From contig NC_050724.1 in assembly GCF_013402915.1 (NCBI RefSeq), forward strand, positions 186,001-250,000: a stretch of 64,000 nt of DNA, written 5' to 3'. Shown here one piece after another: positions 9,778 to 19,900 of the stretch (positions within the stretch are counted from its first letter, which is position 1; the number at the start of each line of letters is the position of its first letter). The DNA is from Zygotorulaspora mrakii (lineage: Eukaryota; Ascomycota; Saccharomycetes; Saccharomycetales; Saccharomycetaceae). Made by a program: the position numbers and the translations under genes. Below the pieces are notes generated by a model. That model did no database searches. It saw only the letters and a program-made list of their open reading frames with translations, and was not told the DNA's origin.

Positions 9778-9784
9778 CGGGTAA
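9778..9784. promoter_or_regulatory. Reb1-type site CGGGTAA
   Basis: An exact reverse complement of the Reb1 core TTACCCG sits near the middle of the divergent TAF9/MBF1 promoter, just upstream of the heat shock element. Confidence 0.55.
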
Positions 9785-9806
9785 CAAATGGAGACAGGAT
9801 TCTCAT

Positions 9807-9831
9807 GGAATGTCATAGAACGTCGTGGAAT
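9807..9831 (+). promoter_or_regulatory. Step-type heat shock element upstream of MBF1
   Basis: Three GAA units at 9808, 9818 and 9828 are spaced exactly 10 bp apart, which is the step-type Hsf1 element (nGAAn units separated by 5 bp). It lies about 190 bp upstream of the MBF1 ATG and about 45 bp upstream of the TATA box. MBF1 is an Hsf1-dependent gene in S. cerevisiae, which supports the call. Confidence 0.65.
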
Positions 9832-9873
9832 CTTTTTTTTTCTCGTTGGAGCCGCTGATCTCGATTCGTCCAG

Positions 9874-9881
9874 TATATAAG
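9874..9881 (+). promoter_or_regulatory. TATA box TATATAAG for MBF1
   Basis: The sequence matches the yeast TATA consensus TATAWAWR. It is placed about 140 bp upstream of the MBF1 start codon, after a long T tract. Confidence 0.6.
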
Positions 9882-10017
9882 GAGCCAGAGACACGGCGGT
9901 TTAAGGGTTACACGTTCAGAACTTAAGAGTCAGCCGAGAACAGGTAACAGCTTTACGAGACAGTTCACTTGTTTAGCGCGGAAAAACTAGCACTCACTGA
10001 TATTAGGTATTAGAGAA

Positions 10018-10479
10018 ATGTCGGACGATTGGGAATCTTCAACGGTTATTGGGCAAAGAGTGAGAACTGGAGGTGGTGGCGGACCTAGAGCCAATGTTGC
10101 GAGATCGCAGGGCCAAATCAACGCAGCAAGAAGACAGGGGTTGGTGCTTTCTGTGGACAAGAAATATGGTACTACGAACACCAAGGCTGACAGTGAAGGC
10201 CAGCGGCTGACCAAGGTGGACCGGGAAACGGATATCGTCAAGCCAAAGAAACTTGACCCCGAAGTCGGTAAAGCCATCTCGCGCGTTCGTACAGAGAAGA
10301 AGCTATCCCAGAAGGACCTAGCTACCAGGATCAACGAAAAGCCCACCGTTATTAACGATTACGAGGCAGCCAGAGCGATTCCTAATCAGCAGGTTTTGGG
10401 TAAATTGGAAAGAGCTCTTGGTGTCAAACTGAGAGGCAAGGCCATTGGCGAGCCGTTGGGTGGCCCCAAAAAGAAGTAA
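10018..10479 (+). CDS. MBF1: Multiprotein-bridging factor 1, transcriptional coactivator
   Basis: This 153-residue protein is close to the 151 of S. cerevisiae Mbf1. The N-terminal MBF1 domain ([14 protein letters not shown]) is followed by a Cro/C1-type helix-turn-helix at about 83-140 ([22 protein letters not shown] region). The C-terminus is basic. Mbf1 bridges TBP and Gcn4-type activators, and it also acts at collided ribosomes to prevent frameshifting. The promoter carries a heat shock element and a TATA box, suggesting stress induction. It is divergent from TAF9 and in tandem with RNA1. Identity is secure. Confidence 0.97.
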   Translation: MSDDWESSTVIGQRVRTGGGGGPRANVARSQGQINAARRQGLVLSVDKKYGTTNTKADSEGQRLTKVDRETDIVKPKKLDPEVGKAISRVRTEKKLSQKDLATRINEKPTVINDYEAARAIPNQQVLGKLERALGVKLRGKAIGEPLGGPKKK

Positions 10480-10751
10480 GTCACTTCTGCAGCATGATTC
10501 TTACCGCTCCTGTAACGACCCATTTGTGATGAACTCTAGATCAGTATAGATAGATAAACCTGCATGTGTGTGTATGTGTATATTTAGCTGGCAAGCATTT
10601 TTTTTTCCATTCCATTCTGTACTGGAAGTTGGCTTTTTCGCTAGACGACTATATGTCAAAAAATTTGATCTTGCGGAAGCAGTCGGTGTCCGGAAAACAC
10701 CAAAGTCGAAGCTCGTGGTGACCAGCCTCGGATAAGATTCATTGCGTATTC

Positions 10752-11975
10752 ATGTCGGCCCTACATTTCCAACCACAGCATGAGCCCTCTCAAGTATACT
10801 CTATTGCGGGAAAGGCTTTGAAATTGACTTCGGCAGAAGATATCGAACCGGTTATCGATGAACTATCCAAGCTATCAAAATGCACCAAGATTGATCTTTC
10901 TGGTAACACTATTGGTGTCGGAGCCTCGAAAGCACTCGCCGACTTCATTTCGAAACATGACTCAGTGAAAGATTATGTTCAAGAGATCAACTTTGCCGAT
11001 TTGTATACGTCGAGACTGGTTGATGAAGTCGTGGAGTCACTGAACAGTTTATTGCCAGCTCTTTTGAGTTGTAATCAATTAGAGATTCTGAATTTAAGTG
11101 ATAATGCTTTTGGTTTGAGAACTATTGATATCTTGGAGAAATTTATCTCTAACGCTGTTCATTTGAAGCATTTGATTTTGAGTAACAATGGTATGGGTCC
11201 ATTCGCCGGTGAAAGAATCGGTAAGGCATTGTTCCACTTGTCACAGAACAAACTAAAATCGAAGGAGCCAATGTTGGAGACATTCATCTGCGGCAGGAAT
11301 AGATTGGAAAATGGATCTGCATTATACCTTGCGTTAGGGCTTAAGAGTCACGGGGACGGATTGAAAAATGTCAGACTATATCAAAATGGTATTAGACCAA
11401 AAGGTGTCTCAACGTTGATCCAATACGGATTGAGGTTCAATAAAAATCTTAAAGTCTTGGATTTCCAAGATAATACATTCACCAAGACTGCATCCTCTTT
11501 CTTGGCTAAAAATCTACCAATTTGGAAATTATCTTTAATCGAACTAAATTTGAACGATTGTCTTTTGAAAAAGGATGGCTGTGATGAGGTCTTTAAAGTA
11601 TTTCAGAATGATAAATTTGTAAACCTGGAAATTCTAAAATTAGAATATAACGAAATGGTTCAAGAGACTGTAGAATCATCGTTATTGCCAGCGCTAGAAA
11701 ACGGGAATCTGCCAAATTTGAAAATTTTAGAAGTGAACGGTAATAGATTGGAGGAGGATTCTGAGGCTTTGGACACTCTACAGGGGCTATTTACGGAATT
11801 AGAACTAGATGATTTGGAAGAGTTAGATAGTGAAGATGAAGATGAAGATGAAGATGAAGAGGAGGAAGACGAAGCTGAGAAATTCGAAGAAATTGAAACC
11901 GAGGTCTTGGAAAAGAACCTTTTGGAGTTAAGTATAAATGATTTGGCTGATAATTTATCAAAAACTCATATCTAA
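10752..11975 (+). CDS. RNA1: Ran GTPase-activating protein (RanGAP)
   Basis: The protein has 407 residues, the same as S. cerevisiae Rna1. Leucine-rich repeats run through about residues 30-345 with typical LxxLxLxxN units (LEILNLSDNAFG, LKHLILSNNGMG). The presumed catalytic Arg lies in FADLYTSRLVDE (about R88), matching the arginine finger of S. pombe Rna1. A strongly acidic tail (runs of D/E, about 350-385) is typical of RanGAP. It hydrolyses Ran-GTP in the cytoplasm to drive nuclear transport. Its stop is only 45 bp from that of convergent MUM3. Confidence 0.97.
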   Translation: MSALHFQPQHEPSQVYSIAGKALKLTSAEDIEPVIDELSKLSKCTKIDLSGNTIGVGASKALADFISKHDSVKDYVQEINFADLYTSRLVDEVVESLNSLLPALLSCNQLEILNLSDNAFGLRTIDILEKFISNAVHLKHLILSNNGMGPFAGERIGKALFHLSQNKLKSKEPMLETFICGRNRLENGSALYLALGLKSHGDGLKNVRLYQNGIRPKGVSTLIQYGLRFNKNLKVLDFQDNTFTKTASSFLAKNLPIWKLSLIELNLNDCLLKKDGCDEVFKVFQNDKFVNLEILKLEYNEMVQETVESSLLPALENGNLPNLKILEVNGNRLEEDSEALDTLQGLFTELELDDLEELDSEDEDEDEDEEEEDEAEKFEEIETEVLEKNLLELSINDLADNLSKTHI

Positions 11976-12020
11976 AATTGTAATATACAATTGCAGAATA
12001 TGCTTTTGATCATTTGCTGA

Positions 12021-13514
12021 TCATCTGATGGAAATTCCATTTTCTATGCAATCAATTAATTTATCCTTTTGAGACCATTGATTCTCTAACCATTTTTCTA
12101 GATTTCTTCCCTTGGCTGGTAATAGAGGCCCCAACTCATGTTTTTTTATGTGAATCATTATAACGATAGGAGGTTTAGTCGTTGTGTAGGTTGGATTTTC
12201 CTCAATTGAAACCTTTTCCGGTTGCAGCATCTCAAAAAATGATGGATTTACTTGTTCTAATTGATAGCCATTATGTAATTTAAATTGACCGTTAAGATGA
12301 TCATGATCAAATTTGGTATTTGTGCACTTTGGCTTGTAGTAAACAATTGTGAAATCAAACAAATTCCTGTTGACTCTTATTAATTCTTTTGGTACTGCTT
12401 TTTCTTGTTTCCCATTGTTGCACTTTGACGGTTCTTCTTTGATCTCTCCACCATAACTATTTTGAAGCCCTAATACCATTGAAGCTTGTGCAAAATCTTG
12501 TTCAACAGTATTTTCACTTTGAGAACTGGCTTTGATAACAAATTTATCAACACCGTTATTCAGAATTTTTTTGGCATTATCAAAGACGCTCGAATGATGT
12601 TTCGTTTTAACCCTGTTTATATTGCCAAAACATCTTACAACACTTATAAAACTCTTGAACCTTGGGTAAAGTACATTGTAAAATTTAGCTACAAATGAGT
12701 AATCTTGGTTCAATTTTCTCTGAACAATGCTCAATTCTGTCGTCAGAATATTGACCTCTGGAAATATTGTTACAACTTCATTGCCATCCTTAGAAAGGTG
12801 CTGTTTTATTTCTTTTGGCATTACAAAACTGTTTTCGTCTTTGATCAGTATATTTTTAATTAATGAAAGATGTGGAAAGTTAACAACTTTACCCCATGTC
12901 AGAAATTTCAATCTGGGGAATGATAGTTCACCAGTGCTCCAAAAGTTTTTGAGAATTTCTCTTTTATTTGCAAAGCTTATTGAATTATAGCCGCTATGCT
13001 GCAGTAAGTAATTTATCAGCACATAATCATTTATGGACCTATGGTTAGATATTAGTAGAGTTGTCATCACTCTATTGTTCTCATCATAAAGATTCAGGTC
13101 ATCACTTTCAGCAGTAACAAAAATTTGCACGTTTTTCTTATCCTTGAGTGTCATTTCCACGACATGCAACTGAAAACATAATTGAACAACTTGTGACAAT
13201 TTCTCTAATCCAGGTAAAACCCTCTCTGAAATAAATGAAATTGCTTTGGGTAACACTTGTTGAAGATGTTTGCCAAAAAAAGGTACACAGTTGCACAAAG
13301 TCTGGTTTATTTTCAAAAGAATATTCATCAAGTGATTCTGAACCGAAAACTTCAGGAATCTTTGGCAACATGATATGACACTTTGTGAAATGATGTAAGA
13401 GCATAAAATAGCTATTCGGAGAGAGACACAAATCCAATCATACACCTCCCATGTTTTTTGAATATTATGAATCGATCCAAAAAAATTGGTCTCCACACTG
13501 TCTCTCACTGCCAT
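12021..13514 (-). CDS. MUM3: Mum3-like acyltransferase, spore-wall protein
   Basis: The 497-residue protein is slightly longer than S. cerevisiae Mum3 (479). It has an LPLAT/tafazzin-type acyltransferase core. The HX4D motif is in LLISNHRSINDYVL, and a second block, VVTIFPEVNIL, corresponds to the FPEG-type substrate motif. Two hydrophobic N-terminal stretches could anchor it to membrane. MUM3 is needed for outer spore-wall formation; its chemical substrate is not established. It is convergent with RNA1 (45 bp between stops) and divergent from TIM18. The position between RNA1 and TIM18 matches YOR298W. The sequence diverges more than its neighbours, usual for meiotic genes. Confidence 0.85.
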   Translation of the reverse strand: MAVRDSVETNFFGSIHNIQKTWEVYDWICVSLRIAILCSYIISQSVISCCQRFLKFSVQNHLMNILLKINQTLCNCVPFFGKHLQQVLPKAISFISERVLPGLEKLSQVVQLCFQLHVVEMTLKDKKNVQIFVTAESDDLNLYDENNRVMTTLLISNHRSINDYVLINYLLQHSGYNSISFANKREILKNFWSTGELSFPRLKFLTWGKVVNFPHLSLIKNILIKDENSFVMPKEIKQHLSKDGNEVVTIFPEVNILTTELSIVQRKLNQDYSFVAKFYNVLYPRFKSFISVVRCFGNINRVKTKHHSSVFDNAKKILNNGVDKFVIKASSQSENTVEQDFAQASMVLGLQNSYGGEIKEEPSKCNNGKQEKAVPKELIRVNRNLFDFTIVYYKPKCTNTKFDHDHLNGQFKLHNGYQLEQVNPSFFEMLQPEKVSIEENPTYTTTKPPIVIMIHIKKHELGPLLPAKGRNLEKWLENQWSQKDKLIDCIENGISIR

Positions 13515-13777
13515 TAGCTAACTTAGTAAGACTGTTCTGAAGGTTAGGAGGGCTTTGAATGGTCTTCAACCAGCTCAAATGCTATTGAGAGTCACTTTTA
13601 TATTATTCTGTTAATTCCTATAGTTTGTGTCATCTGGCATATAAACCCAACCACCAAATGAAAAGAGTAGATAATCAAAAGTTTCAAAGAACCATCTCAT
13701 CACAATTCAAATTATTGAAAGATGTAAATAAGTTTTACAATTGACGCAAAGTCATTGGATCTAAGCCTGTATACTAA

Positions 13778-14347
13778 ATGCTTCTACTAGGTTTGGGAAA
13801 GTCTTTCTCAAGTGGTCGATTGGGATCTCAGAGCGCTCCAAAGATCCTAAATGTGGGACGAACTCTGCTGAATAGAAATCTGTCGCTGAAGCCCGACCTT
13901 TCGAAATTCAAGCTAAATTCACCACCACCTGGTGGAGTAGTGGGTACTTCAAATGATGCCTTCAAGCCGCCTGAACCTGACTACTTCCACGGGTCCTATC
14001 ACTGGTATTATGAGCGCATAACAGCCGCTTCTTTGATTCCCTTGACTTCAATACCATTATATATTACGCTGACCGGGGGAGTGGTACCCCCATTATTGGA
14101 TGCTGCTTTGGGTGTAGTATTGCTACTACATGTTAATCAGGGCCTTACAAGTTGCATAATAGACTACATTCCCAAGAGAAAATTTGGCATATGGCATGAT
14201 TTGGCACGTTATTTGTTGTTTGGTGGTTCGGGCCTTGGACTTTACGGAATATATGACCTTGAAACTAGTAATAATGGGATTGTAGATCTCTTGACTAAAA
14301 TTTTGAAAGAGGACGAATCAAACTTGTACATTTTTGGGCGCAATTGA
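13778..14347 (+). CDS. TIM18: TIM22 complex subunit Tim18 (SDH4-like membrane protein)
   Basis: The 189-residue CybS-fold protein has a basic mitochondrial presequence (about 1-50) and three hydrophobic helices: TAASLIPLTSIPLYITL, PLLDAALGVVLLLHV, and ARYLLFGGSGLGLYGIYDL. It ends in LYIFGRN, exactly like S. cerevisiae Tim18. Tim18 sits in the inner-membrane TIM22 translocase that inserts carrier proteins. The alternative is the paralogous succinate dehydrogenase anchor SDH4, but the C-terminal ending and the MUM3-RNH1 context favour TIM18 (YOR297C). Confidence 0.92.
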   Translation: MLLLGLGKSFSSGRLGSQSAPKILNVGRTLLNRNLSLKPDLSKFKLNSPPPGGVVGTSNDAFKPPEPDYFHGSYHWYYERITAASLIPLTSIPLYITLTGGVVPPLLDAALGVVLLLHVNQGLTSCIIDYIPKRKFGIWHDLARYLLFGGSGLGLYGIYDLETSNNGIVDLLTKILKEDESNLYIFGRN

Positions 14348-14592
14348 GTAACCGCAATTGCAGGATATTTTTTTGTAAATATTAAGCATCTATAATACTA
14401 TTTATTGAACAATCAACGAAAAACGAATAGCTCTTTGTCTGTACCGCATCTTACCGTAAGTTATTTTTCAGCAATGTTGAAGGATAATTCTACATGAAGT
14501 AGACTTATTTGCAAGCATACATGAATGCCATACAAGAGAAAATAAAGAATTGCGAAAATACTTTGGATTTCACAGTAACATTAAGAGAAGAG

Positions 14593-15726
14593 CTAAAGCT
14601 TGAGCGCACCTGCTCTTGCCAACTGATCAGCTTTTTCATTGCCTTCTTCACCAGCATGCCCCTTGACCCACTGGATCTTGAACTCTCCCTTGTTTTCAAA
14701 TTGATCTTTATTTATTTCATAAAACTCCTTCACCTTGGCAAATTTCTTGATTAAATCGAGAGCAATATCTCTGTTCGGCATGGATGACTGTTCTGACGGC
14801 GTTAAAGATGTGTATCTATCGTTTAGTAATTTAGCAACATATTCAGAATCTGTTTTGATTTCATAGTTTCTTTTGTCCTCTCTTTCCGTCAAGTTTTCCC
14901 AGATGGTATCCAAACAGCTTGAAACAGCTTGTAGTTCAGCTCTATTATTAGTCTGGGTCCCTTGTCGTAACGGTTCTGATATGTTGTAGCCTTCTTCATC
15001 TTTGAAATAGACACCGTACCCAGCGCGGGAACTTGAGGTACCGTTAGCCAGCGCCGATCCATCGCAGTAAACTGTAGATATTTTATCATATTTTACAGAT
15101 TTTTTCGGGATCTTGTATTGAGAACCGAACTGTTCTGCAGAGACTCCAATATACCGATAGTTAACATCCGGATTTGAAGAGCCATTCATAAAGTTAATGG
15201 CGTCTTCCTGATTATCAAATTTTTTAAAGGATATACCTTTTCTGCCTTTAACATATTGCTGACAGTCATTCCAATTGTCGAAAATCTGGCTGGAAGACTC
15301 TTTACTACTACTCCTTACCGAATAGTAGTTCTTTGTTTTTGAATTTGCATTAATCTTTGGTGTGGACTTGCTCACGAATTTAGTATAAGATGGAGAAACA
15401 GATGAATAATAACTATCAAAGGTAGGATAGTTAAAACTATAGCTCGGGTTGTGGTGACGTGTTGGTCTGGAATATTCTATCGAAGTCGAAGAATCATTAT
15501 AGTTTTCTGAATTGCCTGAATCACTAGAACCGCGAGAATAACCGGAATAACCTGAATAACCAGAATTGTTAGAGGCAAATGCCTGTGATTCAGCTAAGGT
15601 GTCGAATCGTTTGTAACATGCTCCCGAAAAACCACTGACCTGTGCCTTGCACTCCTCCCAACTTGAGTACACACCAGTATTTCTGCCCTTTTGCACAGCA
15701 TAATATCCACCTTTCTTCCCTGCCAT
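14593..15726 (-). CDS. RNH1: Ribonuclease H1 with two hybrid-binding domains
   Basis: From the ATG at 15726 this gives 377 residues; S. cerevisiae Rnh1 has 348 and starts at the same point (MA..G..YAV.KGR.TG). Two N-terminal RNA/DNA hybrid-binding domains are visible, one at the start (YYAVQKGRNTGVYSSWEECK) and one at about 120-175 (IFDNWNDCQQYVKGRKGISF). A Ser/Tyr-rich linker lies between them. The C-terminal RNase H fold carries the catalytic acids: Asp in VYCDGSALANG (about 222), Glu in NNRAELQAV, Asp in KTDSEYV, Asp in NEKADQLA. It degrades RNA in R-loops. The frame is open to another true ATG at 15822, adding 32 residues (see findings). Confidence 0.95.
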   Translation of the reverse strand: MAGKKGGYYAVQKGRNTGVYSSWEECKAQVSGFSGACYKRFDTLAESQAFASNNSGYSGYSGYSRGSSDSGNSENYNDSSTSIEYSRPTRHHNPSYSFNYPTFDSYYSSVSPSYTKFVSKSTPKINANSKTKNYYSVRSSSKESSSQIFDNWNDCQQYVKGRKGISFKKFDNQEDAINFMNGSSNPDVNYRYIGVSAEQFGSQYKIPKKSVKYDKISTVYCDGSALANGTSSSRAGYGVYFKDEEGYNISEPLRQGTQTNNRAELQAVSSCLDTIWENLTEREDKRNYEIKTDSEYVAKLLNDRYTSLTPSEQSSMPNRDIALDLIKKFAKVKEFYEINKDQFENKGEFKIQWVKGHAGEEGNEKADQLARAGALKL

Positions 15727-15954
15727 CTTGATGACTCTAAATACGGAATGTACCTCAATGTGTTTTGTAAAGAGCGAGTATCCTGATTCACTTAAAAGAC
15801 TAGATATAAACCCAGTTTTCATTAATCTAGAGCATTCGAAATAGTGTTTCTTTTTTTGGGTAAGTAAGAAGTCTCAAACTACAAGAATAGCACTTTTTCC
15901 AAACCAAGGTTGTAAACAAAAACGCTACAAGGGAAACATATTTCGTGGTACAAA

Positions 15955-16628
15955 TGTTGGAATGAAGATTGATTCAAGTATGAACAAAGGTCAGTTTGCG
16001 GGAATCAATTTTCCAAACACACCGTACAGTGAGGGACTAAAGTCGGGTGCTGCCCCAACAGAAGATTTATTGATTTTAAAAGCTTGTCGCGTGTACAAAG
16101 ATTAGGAATCTGAACACACTGGAGTCTGTCGCGTGGAATAAGAAATGGCAGCTGTGCTATATATTTTATGGGATAAAAAAAATGGCGTGATGATAACATG
16201 AGCCCTGAACGACTAAGGGTGAAAATACTTTATTCATCATCCACTTTATCGCTCCATAGGTGCTTTTTTGAGGTAGAGATATTGACATCTCTTCCAGATA
16301 CTAAATCTCTTCCAGATGTTTAGTCACAATCCATTTAGTTTTTATCTCATTCTATGATATAGGAAATCAAGAACTTATATTCCTCTATAACCGAACATCA
16401 CGATGCCTATATGGAAAAAATGTTTTCTTTGGAGTTGTCAATAGTGACTTACTTAGCTATTGGTGATAATATTATGATGTTCAGTTATAGAGATATATAA
16501 GCCCTTTCTTTCATATATCTAACTTCTCTCACAATATCGATTTATATTTCAACAAATATCATACTATCATTATCAATGTCTAACCAAGTTACTATTGACC
16601 ACTCCGAAGAAGCACTTCTTTCCAAATA
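15955..16628 (+). repeat. Old, rearranged Ty LTR remnant upstream of tRNA-Asp
   Basis: The segment opens TGTTGGAATG and closes CTTTCCAAATA, matching the ends of the intact LTRs near 51-60 kb (TGTTGAAATA and TATAAATA or TAAATA). Similarity can be followed through several blocks (around 16040, 16110-16150 and 16240-16360). The gag start region (ATGTCTAACCAAGTTAC at about 16576) is also preserved. It is longer than the 495 bp intact LTR because of insertions, including about 160 bp near 16400-16560 that forms an inverted repeat. No matching target duplication is seen. It ends 121 bp before tRNA-Asp. There is no gene in this interval. Confidence 0.75.
16374..16501. repeat. Inverted repeat inside the LTR remnant
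   Basis: The arms are 16374-16399 and 16476-16501, 26 bp each, matching at 23 of 26 positions as reverse complements, with a loop of about 76 bp. The left arm corresponds to the LTR 3' region (the TTATATATCTCTATAATTG area of the intact copies), so the right arm is an inverted partial copy of the same LTR segment. Confidence 0.75.
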
Positions 16629-16749
16629 GTAGGCTACAGCTATAGTATAGATCTTGGTTTAGAAGAGTCGTTCTATGAGTGTTCATGTGTTGACTTTGCA
16701 TTGCAAACTTGGTAACAAGTACATTTTAATTGAATATCAAATTCACCAA

Positions 16750-16821
16750 TCCGCGATAGTTTAATGGTTAGAATGGGCGCTTGTCGCGTGCCAGATCGGG
16801 GTTCAATTCCCCGTCGCGGAG
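16750..16821 (+). tRNA. tRNA-Asp (GTC)
   Basis: This 72 nt tRNA has a 7-bp acceptor stem (TCCGCGA with TCGCGGA), the A box (TAGTTTAATGG) and B box (GGTTCAATTCC), and the anticodon GTC in CTTGTCGCG. It is nearly identical to the S. cerevisiae tRNA-Asp. A T run just after (from 16824) is the Pol III terminator. There is no intron. Confidence 0.97.
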
Positions 16822-16939
16822 AATTTTTTAATCTTGAAGATTGTAAAATACTCAATATGTGAAGAAAGCATGGATGCCATTTCTTCATTCTTAAAATTAA
16901 TATATCAAATGAAAATAATTATGACTACAGATCCTTTAT

Positions 16940-19900
16940 TTAATGAGTTCTGTGATTTTTTTGACCGTCTACGGCGGCTTTGACTAATTTTTCTGTGGCT
17001 ACTTTCTTTCTTACCTTCTCTCTCGTGGTTAGGTGCTTGTGAACGTAATCCATCTCCCCTTTAGCAATCAAGGTTCTCAAAAGAACGTCCAAAATTTCCG
17101 CATTTCTTTCTAGTTGACCACTTTCCAGTTCTTCTACTTGTTGGCGAATCTTTGATCTCCTCTTTTTTGAAGCATTGGCCATAATTGTCTTGTTTCTTGC
17201 CAATGTGGACAATTTCACACTGAACTTTCTGCTGCTCGAATTCGTGATGGTTACCTGATTCAGATATTTTGCGTAATCTGGAGACAAGGTGTCGACCTCT
17301 CTTTTCAACTCGGAGATGCTTTTGTCAAAAAAGGCAGGTATTAGTAGAATCGTTTGGTAATGTTTATTTTTCAAATCACTCAGCGGAGGACCTTCACCGT
17401 GATTGTGGAAAAAATCGATGCATAGTGCGTTTACCCAAACGAATATTGTCTCAATTTCTAGTTGAGTCAATGCTCTTCCATACCCGGAAACTGTATAAGC
17501 ATTGCCAAGTGCAGACGAAACAGCATTCTCCCAACGAGATTTAGTTCCGGAAAGCCTTTTATATTTGGCCATGGTAAGTTGTGGCAAAAGTAAGGAATCC
17601 GCGGCCCCTAAAATATATGACCATCCTTTCAACATGACTTTGAAAAGCAATGTTTGAGACAAAGTGGAAGCTATGACACTCAGATTAGAATTTAGATAGT
17701 CGAACAGAGGAACAATGGCATCGTAAATAACATCCTTTGGGGCTGGTGTAGTGCCATAATTACCACAAACCGCTCTTAATGTTGCTCTGGAAAAAGCATA
17801 GTCGATAAAAGTTACGAATTTGTTGATAACTAGTTCTATTGCCCTATCTCTTGTTCTTGTTAGCGTTCTGTAAGCTCTGCCAATGCAAAATAACGGATCC
17901 ATTTTCTCACTCTCGAGTGAAACTTCCAGAAGTAGCCTTCCCTGTGTACCTAATAATAGCATAACCTCGTTAGGAAACCCGTCATCTGTGAATTTTCTGT
18001 GGTCTAACAAAAGAGAGCAGTTACCACAAATATCATAGTTACTTAGTTGATGTAATTTTCCTCGTGGCCTATGCCATACGGTCAGAGCAATCGAACGTGA
18101 TTTTTCAACAGGGATCTCTATCTCAAACTCTTCATCCCATACAGGGTTAATCGATTTGGCAACCGTTTTAGTCTTACCAATTTCACTCCGTTTTTTTGTA
18201 TCCACCAGTGATACAAAAGCGTTTGATAGTCCATCGTTACTAAAACCTTTGATATTTTCCGCACCAATAACACGTACGGTGTAAATTTGATGTAATGTTT
18301 GCTTTGAATTAGTGAAACTTGCCTTTTTACCTCGCATTTTTCGTTCATTATGAACTATCACTTCGGATAATTGCTCAGCTTTTAGTTGCTCGTCCAAGTC
18401 ATTTATTTTTTGGATCATGGCCTCTAGATTATTCAAGATAACACATGTGCGTTTTTTAAACTGATATGGTTTTGGTGCCATGACGACGGATGATGATCGA
18501 AATGCATTTTTCATGTCTGTAAACGACCAATTACGTAATATTTCGGAAGAAAATCTACCATCGTTGACATTTTCCTTATTTTCTTCTCCATTTATATTCA
18601 TTTCGGAGGAATCATGTAACAAATCTTTTTCAAGGATGGCTAATGAATTTGTTGCATAGGTATGAATACCGTCTGAAAATGCTTTTAAGAGAAGCGTTAT
18701 TACCTTAGCGTTTTCATACTTATCTTCCCATTGTAGCTTCCGAAACATTGCTATCGACTCGTTTATCATCTTAAATATATCCACGACGGAAGAGCTGAAA
18801 TTGGTTTCCGAATTAACAGACAACCAGCTTTCATTTTGAATACTTGATTCAATGACTCTGGGTATCCTGGAACACACCTCGCCACAAAGGTCATTCAAAT
18901 ATCGTGAGAACAAGCTTTCCAACTTAAAGGGGAACGCTGCTCCAGGTTTCACCTGTGAATATATATCATGCACCTCTTTGAAAACCGAATAGGCCTCTAA
19001 GGCATCAACCGGTGGAATAGCCTCGCCTCTTTTAGCTTCATTGTATTTTTCAGCCCGTTTGATCATAGTCGGTGCGTCCGACGCTAATGCTTCGATCAGT
19101 ACTGTAGCACATTCGAATGATAAATTAATATTATCTAAAAGTGGTTTGCTATACCTTTTTTGTATACTTTTAATTTGCTCAATTATTAGTTCAGCAACGT
19201 TTTGAATATGCTGTATTTCAATCGTGTTATCTTTCGGTACTCCTTCCAATAAGGATATATAGTAGCGCTCGCTTGTTTCAAATATTGTTTTACGAAGTCT
19301 CCTTAGTGGTCTGGTATTGCTGTAAGCAGAACGCTTTTTGAATAAAATCATTGAGGGGTCTGTCTCGACGTAAGTATAGTAGAATGATAATACAGGAGAA
19401 AATTTTGGTTTCGTGCTGGTGTATATGGCTGTCAACAGATTGTTAATAGAGTTGATGCATTGTTCTGATGTATGAAATAGATTCACCAGCCACATTCTTT
19501 GATCTATATCATTCCAGGCTGCTACATTCGAATTATCCTCGAATCGAAGAATTCTGGTGTTAATAAAGCTAAATAGATTTTCTGTAAGCTTTGGGTTCAG
19601 TTCCTCGTCATCAAGAATGCTTAAGTTTGCTGCAGTATATGACAAAGAGCCAAGTGTGGAATGATAGTCAACTCGCCAATATTTCGAGGCCTTTGTAAGG
19701 AAAAATAACCCAGTTTGTGATAGTCCCAGAGAATCAATACTGTTCACTGACTCTTTTCTAAAAATTTTGACTAGAAGTGCTGTGAACATATCTCTAGAGT
19801 TCTTGGGTATGATATTTTGGAGATTTTCATACTTAACGGCAGACTTCCCTTTGTCATTGAATTTATCTAGCAAGACCGCTATTTCACTCATTTCATAAGT

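Larger units (their letters stand above)
9503..10017. promoter_or_regulatory. Shared TAF9/MBF1 divergent promoter
   Basis: A 515 bp divergent promoter contains a Reb1-type site (9778-9784), a three-unit step-type heat shock element (9807-9831), a long T tract, and a TATA box TATATAAG (9874-9881). The last three lie closer to MBF1. Confidence 0.7.

Noticed and set aside
13778..14347. SDH4 as the identity of the CybS-fold gene
   Set aside because: The ending YIFGRN and the MUM3-RNH1 context point to TIM18.
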